Shown in pieces: positions 1 through 9,878 of a DNA stretch of 64,000 nt. Below the pieces are notes generated by a model. It was given only the letters and a program-made list of their open reading frames with translations. It had not been told where the DNA came from and ran no database searches. The position numbers and the translations under genes are program-made. Source of the stretch: Chitinophaga varians (lineage in GTDB: Bacteria > Bacteroidota > Bacteroidia > Chitinophagales > Chitinophagaceae); contig NZ_JABAIA010000002.1 of NCBI RefSeq assembly GCF_012641275.1, positions 248,001 through 312,000 on the forward strand, read 5' to 3'. Every line of letters starts with the position of its first letter. Position 1 is the first letter of the stretch.

Positions 1-153
1 CTGTTATTTCGGGGAATAAAATACAATGAAGCGATCCCGCAGAATACCGGTGATCATACTTTTGGTAGCTTTTATTATGTCACTTCCTCAGGTTTCCTGT
101 TCAGCCCCGTTGATACCATCCTGAAGCCGGCAACCGGATTACTGGCTGAATGA
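1..153 (+). CDS. C-terminal end of an unidentified protein (partial)
   Basis: Frame 1 is open from the window edge to a TGA at 151-153 and encodes about 50 residues ending in KPATGLLAE. The composition (aromatic, Gly/Ser/Thr-rich, 'FGSFYYVTSSGFLFSP') would fit the last strands of a secreted or outer-membrane protein. The start lies outside the window and I recognise no family. About 100 bp separate it from the sigma-factor gene, so it is probably a separate unit. Confidence 0.45.
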   Translation: MLFRGIKYNEAIPQNTGDHTFGSFYYVTSSGFLFSPVDTILKPATGLLAE

Positions 154-258
154 TCACAGGTCTGATTTGCCGAAGTTATATTATGAGCCAAAGACTAATA
201 CTAACTGTGTGAAATTTTTTATAACATTGTGGCTAATTCGGATCAATCAACTTATTAA

Positions 259-858
259 TTGTCAGGCATTAAACATAACAGTGACCGCCAACTGCTGCTA
301 CAGATCTCTGAAGGGGACGAGCAGGCGTTTGCTATGCTTGTGAAAGCGTATTCCGGCCTTCTTTTTACATACCTGGTCAAAATTACCAAAGATCAGGATA
401 TAGCTTCCGATGTGGTACAGGAAATTTTCACTCAGCTATGGCTGACAAGGGAATCTCTGAGAGAAGTGGAAAGCTTTCGTTCCTGGTTGTTCGTAATCTC
501 GCGGCATCATGCAGTCAGGATGCTGAAGAACATCGACAGGGAGTACAAAAAACGGGAGGAGTGGCATCAAATTACACAAACTGCGGCCGACGGCCTGGAG
601 GCACAGGACGAGGCCTCTTTAAAGGAAGCGTACGATATATTAGTGAAAAATGCGGTTGACCGGCTCCCGGCGCAGCAAAAGAAGGTTTGGACGCTTGCCC
701 GGTTAGAAGGGAAAAAATATGCCGAAATAGCAGAGGAAATGCAGATTAGCCGGGAAACCGTAAAAAAATACCTCCAGATTGCTTCTTCTTCTATCGCTGA
801 CTACATCAGGAATAATGGCCTGCCAATCATAATTTCGTTCCTGATTATAAAATTGTAA
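259..858 (+). CDS. RNA polymerase ECF-type sigma factor
   Basis: A 199-residue sigma-70 family protein. Region 2 covers about residues 20-95, with 'DVVQEIFTQLW' and 'FRSWLFVISRHHAVRML'. Region 4 covers about residues 130-185, with 'RLPAQQKKVWTLARLEGKKYAEIAEEM', a helix-turn-helix typical of Bacteroidetes ECF factors paired with FecR. A hydrophobic tail (IIISFLIIKL) ends the protein, as is common in this group. The stop TAA at 256-258 lies directly before the TTG at 259, so translation starts at this TTG or further inside; TTG keeps the usual N-terminus. The FecR gene follows after 84 bp. The pair probably transmits a signal from the SusC-like receptor downstream and drives transcription of the transport genes. 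Confidence 0.93.
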   Translation: MSGIKHNSDRQLLLQISEGDEQAFAMLVKAYSGLLFTYLVKITKDQDIASDVVQEIFTQLWLTRESLREVESFRSWLFVISRHHAVRMLKNIDREYKKREEWHQITQTAADGLEAQDEASLKEAYDILVKNAVDRLPAQQKKVWTLARLEGKKYAEIAEEMQISRETVKKYLQIASSSIADYIRNNGLPIIISFLIIKL

Positions 859-942
859 ATTTTTTTTCCATTGGAATACCCCCTTTTTTACAGAAACCTT
901 CTCCTAAGATAAAGGTGGATCATATCTGTTGAGATAAATTGA

Positions 943-2154
943 TTGACTGTGAATAGCAGACTAAAATACCTATTGGAGCGATGGTCAGATGACCAGTTTA
1001 CCGAAGCAGAAAGACAGGAGCTTATTGATATGTTGCAATCAGCTTCCACTGAACAGGAAATCATTCCTGTACTGGAGGACATGTGGGGAAAAATAGAGGA
1101 TGAAGGTCTTTTTAGTGAAGTCCGGCAGCAAACGATGATCAAAAATATCCTGGATCGCTATCCCGGCAGAGAGGTTCCTGTTGATAGGGAAACAGGGAAG
1201 GGTATGCATGTTAGTCACAGGAATCCGTTCATACGAAAATGGAGTTGGACGGTAGCGGCTTCTGTGGCATTGATAATGGGTGTTGGTACCTATTATTTAT
1301 ATCACCAAAAGCAAGCGGAAGTACCAACTGGTGTTGTGCAGTCGATATCAAATGTGCAACAGGGGCAAAGCGGCGTTCTGATTACCTTATCAGACGGATC
1401 ACAGGTACTTTTGGATACTGTTAAAAATGGCCGGATAACATTACAGGGCGGGACAGTTGCCAAAGTCGCCAATGGGATATTTGAGTACGAAAAAACAGGT
1501 TCGGAAGTTCAGTATAATACAATATCCACCCCGAAGGGAAAGCAGTTCCGGCTTAGGTTATCAGATGGGACCGCCGTGTGGTTGAACGCGGAAAGCTCCG
1601 TTAAATACCCGGTAGTATTCACGGGCAAGGAAAGACTTATTAGTGTTACCGGAGAAGCGTACATGGAAGTAGCCCAAAACCCTTCTATTCCTTTCAGGGT
1701 AGAGGTTAACGGCGGAACTTCTGTTGAAGTGCTCGGAACAAGTTTTAACGTGAATGCATACAACAATGAGGAATCCGTTCGAACCACGCTGCTGGATGGA
1801 GCGATACGGGTATCAATGAAAGGGGCAGCCAACAAACTGCTGAAGCCCGGACAACAGGCGCTCACAACCACCGGAGACAGACCTGTTCAGGTTTTTGACG
1901 ATGTAAATGCGGCTTCGGTTGTTGCCTGGAAAAACGGCGTCTTTGACTTTAATGATGTTCCGCTGGAAGAGGCTATGCGGCAACTTGCAAGGTGGTATGA
2001 TATTGAAGTAATTTATCCGCAAACAATTCCGAAAGTACAGTTGGGCGGTACTATTAAGAGGAGCCTTCCCTTTACCGATGTTCTGTATTTTCTGGGCAAC
2101 GTGGGACTTCACTACAAACTGGAAGGTAACAGGACATTAATTATACTTCCCTGA
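943..2154 (+). CDS. FecR-family anti-sigma factor
   Basis: A 403-residue inner-membrane protein. Residues 1-75 form a short cytoplasmic part that would bind the sigma factor, residues 102-120 a single membrane helix (WTVAASVALIMGVGTYYLY), and the rest lies in the periplasm. About residues 185-285 carry the FecR domain ('LSDGTAVWLNAESSVKYP', 'VTGEAYMEV', 'EVLGTSFNVNAY'). Residues 335-403 match the DUF4974 C-terminal domain ('PLEEAMRQLARWYDIEV'). The start is TTG at 943, with GTG at 949 as an alternative; no ATG fits. In known systems the STN domain of a TonB-dependent receptor contacts FecR and so releases the sigma factor. The receptor encoded next has such an STN domain. Confidence 0.93.
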   Translation: MTVNSRLKYLLERWSDDQFTEAERQELIDMLQSASTEQEIIPVLEDMWGKIEDEGLFSEVRQQTMIKNILDRYPGREVPVDRETGKGMHVSHRNPFIRKWSWTVAASVALIMGVGTYYLYHQKQAEVPTGVVQSISNVQQGQSGVLITLSDGSQVLLDTVKNGRITLQGGTVAKVANGIFEYEKTGSEVQYNTISTPKGKQFRLRLSDGTAVWLNAESSVKYPVVFTGKERLISVTGEAYMEVAQNPSIPFRVEVNGGTSVEVLGTSFNVNAYNNEESVRTTLLDGAIRVSMKGAANKLLKPGQQALTTTGDRPVQVFDDVNAASVVAWKNGVFDFNDVPLEEAMRQLARWYDIEVIYPQTIPKVQLGGTIKRSLPFTDVLYFLGNVGLHYKLEGNRTLIILP

Positions 2155-2293
2155 TGGCTATTCACTAGCCCTTTATCAGGTATTATTAATAACGCATTGA
2201 GCAGGCCGCTTAGTAAAGAACAGGCATGCCGGTATATCTCCGGTAATGATCTGGTATGTAAATACAAAAACCAACCAAAATTATTTAGAGAGT

Positions 2294-5200
2294 ATGCGTT
2301 TTTCTGCTTTAAACCAGCCGTGGAGGCTGGGAGTACCCTGGCGTGGGTTCTCCTGCCGTCCAATATCAACCAAAATAGGGTTTACGATGAAACTAACTTT
2401 TGTTTTACTAACTGTTTTCCTAATTCAGGTACGAGCCATAGGACTGGCGCAATCTATCACTGCCAAATTACACAAAGAGCCTTTGCGTAACGTGTTTAAA
2501 ATTATTGAGAAACAGACGGGAGTAACTGTTTTCTATAATGATGAACATATTAAGAATGCGCATCCTGTGACTATTGAAGCACAGCAGATGCCATTGGATG
2601 ATTTTCTTGCCGCCATTTTAAAGCCGGAGAAACTTGTTTTCGAGATAAAGCAGGGGAATGTGGTAGTGATGCGCAAAGATATTGGCGCATCCGATAAAAA
2701 TGGAAATTTATCCGCTGCTGCGGAGCCTAAAACGAAAGTGTCGGGATTAATCACGGACTCTGATAAAAACCCGCTGCCCGGGGCTACCATCCGTATTAAA
2801 GGCAGCCAGGTAGTAGCTGTGAGTGATGAAAAGGGAACGTTTCATATAGAAGCGGAAAAAGGCGCAGTGTTGATAATAAGCTTCATTGGGTTCAATGAAA
2901 AAGAGGTGAAGGTGAACGATGCGGAAATGATTTCCGTTATTCTGGCGCCTTCGGAACAAAAGCTGGGATCTATCGAAATTGTTTCTACAGGTTATCAGAA
3001 TATTACCAGGGAACGGAATACGGGGGCAGTGGCGAAAGTGGACATGGGCACTGTTGCCAGCAGGTCCAGCAGTACCAATATTCTTCAAAGACTGGACGGG
3101 CTTGTGCCCGGCCTGGTGGTAAACAATGCACCGGGCGGAGAGCCGTTGCTGGTTCGGGGTCTGACTTCCCTCAACTCCACCAGATCGCCGTTGATCGTGG
3201 TAGACGGTGTGGAATTACCGGGTGATAATACCAGTGACGCATCCCGCAGTAATATTATGAACACCTCTAATCCCATCGCTAATATCAATCCACAGGATAT
3301 TGAGGATATAACTGTGCTGAAAGATGCCTCCGCAGCTTCTATCTGGGGCGCAAAAGCGGCGAACGGGGTAATTGTTATTACTACCAAAAAAGGTAAAACA
3401 GGACAAAAACTACGGGTCGATTACGACGGTTATTATAATTTCCAGGGTAAACCGGATCTGTCCTATATCCCGAAAATGAACAGCAGGGATTTTATTGCTA
3501 CCGCAAAAGAAATCTTTCCTCAATTTGCGCCTTATTATAACTGGAATGCAGTACAGACCCTTGCTCCGGTCCCTCCGCACCTGCAGATTCAATATAATGA
3601 GTATCGGGGGCTGATCACCGGTGCGCAGGCGGACAAGGCGCTGGATAGTTTGGCTGCCATCGATAACAGGAGTGAAATTTCCAGTATTTTTTACAGAAAT
3701 GCAGCCGCAACTAATCATACGGTTTCCCTTTCAGGAGGCGGCGACATCTACAGTTTTTATGGATCGCTGAGCTATACCGGTATTCAAAGCAGTACACCAG
3801 GTGAACGGAACAATTCGTATAAGTTGAATGTCAGACAGGATTTCAATTTCAATAAAAAACTACAGCTATCGGTAGTCACTGATCTCACTAATACTGTAGC
3901 AAGTACTTCAAATCTGGGTGTAGGAGTGTTGGCCCCGGATGTTTCCATCGTACCTTATCAGCGGTTCCGCGATAATGCAGGAAATCCGCTGGCGGTGAAT
4001 TTCATGGGAAATTACAGTGATTCTCTCAGGCTTGATTATGCTGCCAGAAGCCGGGTTAACCTGGACTACGTTCCGCTTGATGAGTTTAACAGGGGATATT
4101 CAAAGAGCAGCAGTATATCCGGAAGAGTGGTGGGAAGCGCGAAATTACAATTGCTGAAAGGACTTCGCTTTGAAGGTACTTATGGCTACCAGACGTTTGC
4201 AAGAAACAACAGGACAGTTCAGTACCAGGAAAGTTACGCGGTAAGGGACCAGCTGGTAGGTTTTACACAGGCACCAACTGTAAACAGCACGCCCAGGTAT
4301 TGGTTGCCAAAGGATGGAGGGATGCTCAATGTAAATAATGCGTCTCAGAAAAACTGGACGGTAAGAAATCAACTGATATTTGATCGGAACTGGGACCCGC
4401 ACCAGCTAACGGTAATGGCAGGACAGGAAGCTACAAGTTCCACACCATTGACATCATACGCTACTTACTATGGATGGGATGATCAGTTGCAGGTTTCCCG
4501 TCCGGTAAATATTGATACACTCATGAAAGGGATTACCGGAACAGTATCCGGCCTGCTGGGAAGAGTGTTGCCATCAAATAATGTGGGTGGAGGAGAAGGG
4601 GCTATCGCAAGGACCACCTCTTACTATTCTACATTGGGATACATGTACCAATGGAAGTATGCACTGAATGCGAGTTGGAGGATTGATGAGAGCAACTTAT
4701 TCGGTCTTGCCAAAGCTGCTCAGAACAGGCCCGTTTATAGCATAGGCGGTAAATGGTTGCTGAACAGGGAAGATTTTATGAAATCATTTACATGGCTGGA
4801 CCGCCTCCACCTGAGATTTACCTATGGCATAACAGGTAATGCACCCAAGCCTGCTCAGGCAGCATCATTCGATATCCTGAAAGACTCATCGAACGTAAAC
4901 TATGTAACAGGAGTTGGTTTGGTTATAGGAACTCCCGGCAACGACAGGCTCACCTGGGAGGGAACCACTGTCTATAATGCAGGACTGGATTTTACAGTGC
5001 TCGGTGGCAGATTGGGCGGTTCGATAGACGGATATATAAAAAGGACCAATAACCTGATCGGCTCATTGATGACGGCGCCGCTGACCGGATATGCAACTGT
5101 TATCGGTAATTACGGGGACCTTGAAAATAAAGGATTTGAGTTTAGCCTGACATCGCTTAATGTCATTTCCCGGGATTTTAACTGGAATACCGTCCTGAAC

Positions 5201-5944
5201 CTGTCGTACAACAAAAATAAGATAACGAGGATGGCGACGGCAACCGCTATTACAACCGGTACAGGAATGATTGGAACATCCTTTATGGAAGGCAAACCTG
5301 CATACGCTGTATTTGAATTCATCAACGGCGGACTTAACGCTGCGGGAGATCCGCAGATCATCCAGGCCGACGGAAAAATACTGTCTGATAAAAATGGCTC
5401 CAAGCCGGAAGACGTTCATTTGGCAGGAACTTCTCAACCCATCGTGACAGGTGGATTCTTCAACACATTTTATTACAGGCGGTTTCAATTGGGAATTAAT
5501 ATCAGCTTTAACTTAGGACATGTATTGTTCCGGGATTTTAATAATTTTTGGCAGGACCCCCTTTATCAGAACACGCTTCAACCCGAATTTGCTAATCGCT
5601 GGAAGGCGCCGGGAGATGAAAATAAAACCAATATCCCCAGGTATGCCTATAACACTACCATCGACAACGGCAGAAATATCTATTACTACACCTACTCCAA
5701 CCTGAATTCATTTGATGCGTCCTATGCAAAGATCCGGGAGATCACGCTTTCCTATGATGTAGGTAAGACATTGGTCCGGAGACTGCACGCGGAAGGATTG
5801 ACTTTCAGGGCACAGGTATCCAATCTTATGCTCTGGAAAAAGAACCAATTCGGGATCGATCCGGAGTTTCAGTCGCCTGCAGGTGTCAGAAATATCCGTA
5901 TAGGGCAAGGTACATTCACAGTTGGCGCACACATTACTCTTTAA
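2294..5944 (+). CDS. SusC/RagA-type TonB-dependent outer-membrane transporter with STN domain
   Basis: About 1216 residues from ATG 2294. The upstream ATG 2246 and the internal ATG 2387, which begins directly at the signal peptide MKLTFVLLTVFLIQV, are alternatives. A 31-residue extension before the signal peptide is usual in Chitinophaga SusC proteins. Domains in order: STN ('LRNVFKIIEKQTGVTVFYN', the signalling domain that talks to FecR), a carboxypeptidase-regulatory-like beta-sandwich ('VSGLITDSDKNPLPGATIRI'), a TonB plug ('LQRLDGLVPGLVVNN', 'DITVLKDASAASIWGAKAANGVIVITTKKG', quoted in parts) and a large 22-strand-type barrel ending in F/TVGAHITL. It imports an unknown ligand with the SusD partner 15 bp downstream. 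The STN domain makes it both transporter and sensor. Confidence 0.95.
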   Translation: MRFSALNQPWRLGVPWRGFSCRPISTKIGFTMKLTFVLLTVFLIQVRAIGLAQSITAKLHKEPLRNVFKIIEKQTGVTVFYNDEHIKNAHPVTIEAQQMPLDDFLAAILKPEKLVFEIKQGNVVVMRKDIGASDKNGNLSAAAEPKTKVSGLITDSDKNPLPGATIRIKGSQVVAVSDEKGTFHIEAEKGAVLIISFIGFNEKEVKVNDAEMISVILAPSEQKLGSIEIVSTGYQNITRERNTGAVAKVDMGTVASRSSSTNILQRLDGLVPGLVVNNAPGGEPLLVRGLTSLNSTRSPLIVVDGVELPGDNTSDASRSNIMNTSNPIANINPQDIEDITVLKDASAASIWGAKAANGVIVITTKKGKTGQKLRVDYDGYYNFQGKPDLSYIPKMNSRDFIATAKEIFPQFAPYYNWNAVQTLAPVPPHLQIQYNEYRGLITGAQADKALDSLAAIDNRSEISSIFYRNAAATNHTVSLSGGGDIYSFYGSLSYTGIQSSTPGERNNSYKLNVRQDFNFNKKLQLSVVTDLTNTVASTSNLGVGVLAPDVSIVPYQRFRDNAGNPLAVNFMGNYSDSLRLDYAARSRVNLDYVPLDEFNRGYSKSSSISGRVVGSAKLQLLKGLRFEGTYGYQTFARNNRTVQYQESYAVRDQLVGFTQAPTVNSTPRYWLPKDGGMLNVNNASQKNWTVRNQLIFDRNWDPHQLTVMAGQEATSSTPLTSYATYYGWDDQLQVSRPVNIDTLMKGITGTVSGLLGRVLPSNNVGGGEGAIARTTSYYSTLGYMYQWKYALNASWRIDESNLFGLAKAAQNRPVYSIGGKWLLNREDFMKSFTWLDRLHLRFTYGITGNAPKPAQAASFDILKDSSNVNYVTGVGLVIGTPGNDRLTWEGTTVYNAGLDFTVLGGRLGGSIDGYIKRTNNLIGSLMTAPLTGYATVIGNYGDLENKGFEFSLTSLNVISRDFNWNTVLNLSYNKNKITRMATATAITTGTGMIGTSFMEGKPAYAVFEFINGGLNAAGDPQIIQADGKILSDKNGSKPEDVHLAGTSQPIVTGGFFNTFYYRRFQLGINISFNLGHVLFRDFNNFWQDPLYQNTLQPEFANRWKAPGDENKTNIPRYAYNTTIDNGRNIYYYTYSNLNSFDASYAKIREITLSYDVGKTLVRRLHAEGLTFRAQVSNLMLWKKNQFGIDPEFQSPAGVRNIRIGQGTFTVGAHITL

Positions 5945-5959
5945 TTAAACCTGCTTAAG

Positions 5960-7417
5960 ATGATGAAATCCATTCATAGGGCATTATTACCCATTCTGTT
6001 TATATCGTTGATGCTTCAGACCTCATGCTCCAAAGACTTTTTGGAAATTGAGCCTAAAGGCTCCCGTGTGGCAAAAATGACGCCGGACTACGAGCAATTA
6101 ATGAATGCAGTGAGCTTGCAGGTTTCCTACCCTCCGTCTTTGTATATGGGTGATGAAATGGCAGCCCAGGCAACCTACATGGATGCGGCCCAGATCAGGA
6201 CGCAAAGGCTGTTCAGGTTTGAAGCAAGGGTATATGATGAAGATCAGCTTCCCAATGAAACCTGGCCACTGACCAACATTTATACCTTTAATAAAGTCAT
6301 AAACGAAGTGATGCAATCGCAGGGAGGGACCGATCAGCAAAAACGTGCCATCCTCGCAGAAGCCAAAGTGGGACGGGCGCTTTGCCATCTTTATTTTCTG
6401 AATGATTTTTCGTTGCCCTATAATGCTGCTACAGCTGCTACCGATCTGGGGGTGCCGCTGCTAACAAAGGCAGATGTGACCCAAACAACCTTTGTAAGGG
6501 CCTCTGTACAGGAATGTTACGATTTTATCATAAAGGATTTAACAGATGCCTTGCCAGACCTTGGTCCATTAACACACAGACGAAAATTTTCCAGGCTGGC
6601 GGCAGAATTTATATTGGGCCGTGTTTATCTGTATATGACAAAGTTCAGCGAGGCCAGCGCACATGTGGATGCTGCATTCGCGGAGCTTGGCAAAGCTGAA
6701 GTGCCGCTCGCGCTATACGATTATAACGTAGTGCTTGATCCTGATAACGATAATTCATGGTTTCCTGACTTCGGTTTCGGACTTTCAAATTATCCGTTGG
6801 CTGCCAATAACGCACAGGTGATATACAATCTCAGTATGATTAATTTTCAGCTGCAACAAGCCAATACCTATGTGTTTTCTCCGGAAACGGCTGCCTTGTA
6901 CGATCCGGCAGATAAACGCCTGAAACTGTTCTCGGGAACTGAAATGTTTAATCCCGACAAAACCTTCCCGGGAGGAATGAGACGCTACTCCGCATCACTT
7001 TTTTCCGGGTTGGAAATCGGCCCCTCATTACCTGACCTCTACCTGATGCGCGCAGAGCTTAAAGCAAGGGCCGGCGACCTTGTGGGGGCAAAGAGCGATC
7101 TCGAAGTGCTGCGGTCCAAAAGAATGCCTGCCAATATCGCCACGGTACCTGCTAATATAGCCGAAAACAAAGAAGCATTGGTCCGTTATATCCTTGATGA
7201 ACGTATTCGTGAATTCGCCACCTCCGGCATGCGCTGGTGGGATATGCGCCGGCTTTCAGTTGACCCGGTTTACAGCAATACAGTTAACTACACACATAAA
7301 CTGTATGATGACGCCGGCAACGTAGTGGCTACCTATACGCTCAGGCCCGCGAGATTTGCCCTGAAGTTCGGGGAAAGGATGCTGGCCGCAAACAAGGGAT
7401 TGGTGGAAAATGAATAG
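5960..7417 (+). CDS. SusD/RagB-family outer-membrane lipoprotein
   Basis: 485 residues. The signal peptide ends in a lipobox with Cys23 ('LMLQTSCSKDFLEI'), so the mature protein is a lipoprotein. The typical SusD features are an N-terminal 'DFLEIEPKG', TPR-like helices through the middle ('EAKVGRALCHLYFLNDFSLPY') and the C-terminal signature 'ILDERIREFATSGMRWWDMRR'. It is encoded directly behind SusC. In solved pairs SusD forms a lid on the SusC barrel and captures ligand. The substrate cannot be told: no glycoside hydrolase lies nearby, so a polysaccharide-utilisation role is not supported. Confidence 0.94.
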   Translation: MMKSIHRALLPILFISLMLQTSCSKDFLEIEPKGSRVAKMTPDYEQLMNAVSLQVSYPPSLYMGDEMAAQATYMDAAQIRTQRLFRFEARVYDEDQLPNETWPLTNIYTFNKVINEVMQSQGGTDQQKRAILAEAKVGRALCHLYFLNDFSLPYNAATAATDLGVPLLTKADVTQTTFVRASVQECYDFIIKDLTDALPDLGPLTHRRKFSRLAAEFILGRVYLYMTKFSEASAHVDAAFAELGKAEVPLALYDYNVVLDPDNDNSWFPDFGFGLSNYPLAANNAQVIYNLSMINFQLQQANTYVFSPETAALYDPADKRLKLFSGTEMFNPDKTFPGGMRRYSASLFSGLEIGPSLPDLYLMRAELKARAGDLVGAKSDLEVLRSKRMPANIATVPANIAENKEALVRYILDERIREFATSGMRWWDMRRLSVDPVYSNTVNYTHKLYDDAGNVVATYTLRPARFALKFGERMLAANKGLVENE

Positions 7418-7515
7418 AACTGGTAAGTCAATGGCAGCCTGCAGTTGTTCCGTATTTACCTGCCAGGAAATTTAATCGTAATAATTCAAAATTTTTAATA
7501 CCGTTTAATCTGAAT

Positions 7516-8811
7516 ATGATGAAAATGAAAAAGTTAATCTTGCTGTTGCTGATTTCCGGTTCCGTCTTCGCACAGCAATCGCCATCTGCGAAGTATAACT
7601 TTCAGGATTTTACTTCCATAGTAAACGTGGAAGACCAGGAGAAGCAATACAATGAAATGCTGAAAGCAAATCCAATAGACCCCGCCAAACCATCCATGTA
7701 TGAGGAATACCGTGCGCAGCTGGCTATGGGATGGCTTGCCAAAGGAAACTTTGAACGTTATTGGTTTTATAAAAACACCAGGCCAAAATTCAACGTACTT
7801 CAATTCCTGTCTCTGACTTATGCGCTGGATAATCTATTTGATGCAAATACCAACCCGGGCGAAGTGGAAAAGGTGTCAGCCGGTATATTGGAAGATCTGA
7901 ACACAGGAGCACTGAAAGATGGAATTGGCAGAACGCAGGCCGTTATGGAAATAAACGCAGCAACTAATGCCCAACTGGGAAATACAGATAAGGCATTACA
8001 GTTATTGGCGAAATCTTCCGAAGTAAAAGACGGTATGCGCGAAATGCACTATTTCAAAGATGCCAAATCCAACTACCTGAACCGGTATGGGGTAGTGATG
8101 TTTGCTGCGGGAAAGTACCAGGTGGCATTCGATACCCTGAGTAAAGCATTCAGGGAGGCGGAGTCAAACCCGGTTATGGTTAATACATTCAGGTTGATAT
8201 ATAAAAAGGTAAAAGGTACCGAAAACGGATTTGAGAAATATCTTAAATCCCTGAAAGATGAAGCATACCATCACTGTTATAAGGAAGTGGAAAAATTGTA
8301 CATAGCATCACCGAAAAAAACGCTCGATGGTGCAGTTCCAACCCCGGGAGGAGATGGTAAAATGTTTACGCTTTTCCACGCTACGAAACCTGTAGAAGAG
8401 TTATCATTGCCGGACCTGGACGGAAAAGTAGTTCATCTGAAGGATTATAGGAACAAGGTGTTGGCCCTTGATTTCTGGTCTACAGGATGTACCCCATGCG
8501 TAGCTGCCTTCAGCGGATTTGAACGTGTGGTGGCAGATTATAAAAAAGATGTATTTCAAATGTTTGTGGTAAGCCTGTTTGAGGACAGGGCTACCGTGAA
8601 AACTTTCGTGAAGAAAAAAGGAATTACCCTCGATGTTTTACAGGATGAGGAAAACAAGTTCTTTGATGTCCAGGGAACACCCACTAAAATCATATTTGAC
8701 CCATTGGGCAATATAAGATTCTTTAGTTCTGGTTACGCTGGTTCTACAGACAGGGAGTACTATAAACTGAAGTCCATGGTGGAGATCACAAAATCCCGGT
8801 ATAAAGGGTAA
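7516..8811 (+). CDS. Secreted TlpA-like thioredoxin-fold protein with long N-terminal domain
   Basis: 431 residues with signal peptide MMKMKKLILLLLISGSVFA. Residues 20-285 are mostly helical and of no family I recognise. From about residue 290 a thioredoxin/AhpC-TSA fold follows ('LSLPDLDGKVVHLKDYRNKV', 'LDFWSTGCTPCVAAF'), with redox Cys325-Thr-Pro-Cys328. The cis-Pro loop is 'QGTPTKIIFD'. It is the first of three consecutive thioredoxin-fold genes behind SusCD, probably in one transcript (gaps of 98, 55 and 94 bp along the series). Periplasmic disulfide reduction is the likely chemistry; the partner is unknown. Confidence 0.85.
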   Translation: MMKMKKLILLLLISGSVFAQQSPSAKYNFQDFTSIVNVEDQEKQYNEMLKANPIDPAKPSMYEEYRAQLAMGWLAKGNFERYWFYKNTRPKFNVLQFLSLTYALDNLFDANTNPGEVEKVSAGILEDLNTGALKDGIGRTQAVMEINAATNAQLGNTDKALQLLAKSSEVKDGMREMHYFKDAKSNYLNRYGVVMFAAGKYQVAFDTLSKAFREAESNPVMVNTFRLIYKKVKGTENGFEKYLKSLKDEAYHHCYKEVEKLYIASPKKTLDGAVPTPGGDGKMFTLFHATKPVEELSLPDLDGKVVHLKDYRNKVLALDFWSTGCTPCVAAFSGFERVVADYKKDVFQMFVVSLFEDRATVKTFVKKKGITLDVLQDEENKFFDVQGTPTKIIFDPLGNIRFFSSGYAGSTDREYYKLKSMVEITKSRYKG

Positions 8812-8866
8812 TGCAATTAATAACTGAATTTAAACGAATGTGGCTTTTACCCTGCAAAAAGTATTT

Positions 8867-9784
8867 ATGAGAAGAGCGATTTTTTTGATATTGACCAGTC
8901 TGGCAGCTTTGTCCGGCATTGCGCAGGACAATCACCCGGTTTCATGGAAGTTCCAAAGCGACTCAATAGCGCCGCTCACTTTTAAGATTGCCTTCGTGGC
9001 GTCTATCAACGAACCATTTCATATTTATCCACAGTCTTATGATGGAGGGATGGGAATGCCTACTACCATTACCTGGGGAGAAAATCCGAATGTTCAGTTG
9101 ATAGGAGAGATGGAGGAAAAAGGAGCAGCTTCTGTTGCCGGGGAAACGGTGGCTTATTACGCGAAGGGTGTTACGTTTTCACAAACTATCAAACTCAAGG
9201 CAGATGAGAAGACAGTATTGCATTTCCGGATCAGGTATATGGCATGTAATAATCAAATGTGTCTTCCTCCTTCCTCAAAGGAGTATACGCTGATTGTCAA
9301 TGATGCTAACGGCATTACTGTTACTGCTGAAAATGAAAAAAATATACAGGCGCCGGGTATACAGGAAACAGTACAGTATGAGGACTTTTCGCTGCCGGAT
9401 GTAAAAGGGAAAAAAATCTATACCAAAACAATCATCTCCCATAATAGGTACACATTTATTGATTTCTGGGCCAGTTGGTGTTCGCCATGCAGAATGCAGG
9501 CAAAAGCGCTTGTTCCGCTTTACGCCAGGTACAGGGCCAAAGGACTGGGTGTAATTGGCGTTTCTCTCGATACGGACGCTGCTGCCTGGAAAAAGGCAAT
9601 AGAGAAGGATGGTTATACCTGGACAAACCTGGCAGATCTGAAGGGATTTGATTCTCCTGTTACTAAGAAATATCAGATTAAAGCTATTCCCAGGAATTTT
9701 CTGGTCGATAACAAAGGTGTAATTGTTGCCAAAGATCTCCATGGGAAAGAGCTGGAAGCAAAGCTGATGGAACTGTTTGACTAA
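8867..9784 (+). CDS. Periplasmic thiol-disulfide protein: DsbD-like N-domain plus thioredoxin domain
   Basis: From ATG 8867 the product has 305 residues and a clean signal peptide (MRRAIFLILTSLAALSGIAQ). A GTG at 8840 would add nine residues that spoil it. Residues 22-150 resemble the N-terminal domain of DsbD ('YMACNNQMCLPP' with Cys127 and Cys132). Residues 170-305 form a TlpA-like thioredoxin domain with Cys205-Ser-Pro-Cys208 ('FIDFWASWCSPCRMQ') and the cis-Pro loop 'KAIPRNFLVD'. The membrane domain that links these two modules in true DsbD is absent, so electrons must come from elsewhere. A ten-codon ORF (8838-8870) ends across the start as ATGA, which could couple translation. Confidence 0.87.
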   Translation: MRRAIFLILTSLAALSGIAQDNHPVSWKFQSDSIAPLTFKIAFVASINEPFHIYPQSYDGGMGMPTTITWGENPNVQLIGEMEEKGAASVAGETVAYYAKGVTFSQTIKLKADEKTVLHFRIRYMACNNQMCLPPSSKEYTLIVNDANGITVTAENEKNIQAPGIQETVQYEDFSLPDVKGKKIYTKTIISHNRYTFIDFWASWCSPCRMQAKALVPLYARYRAKGLGVIGVSLDTDAAAWKKAIEKDGYTWTNLADLKGFDSPVTKKYQIKAIPRNFLVDNKGVIVAKDLHGKELEAKLMELFD

Positions 9785-9878
9785 ATGAGAGGCGTTTTTC
9801 CTGGTGGTAACGGATTTAATCACCCATTGTCATTCTTATTATAATTCGATTTCTGAATCCTAATTAATCCTGTTTAAA

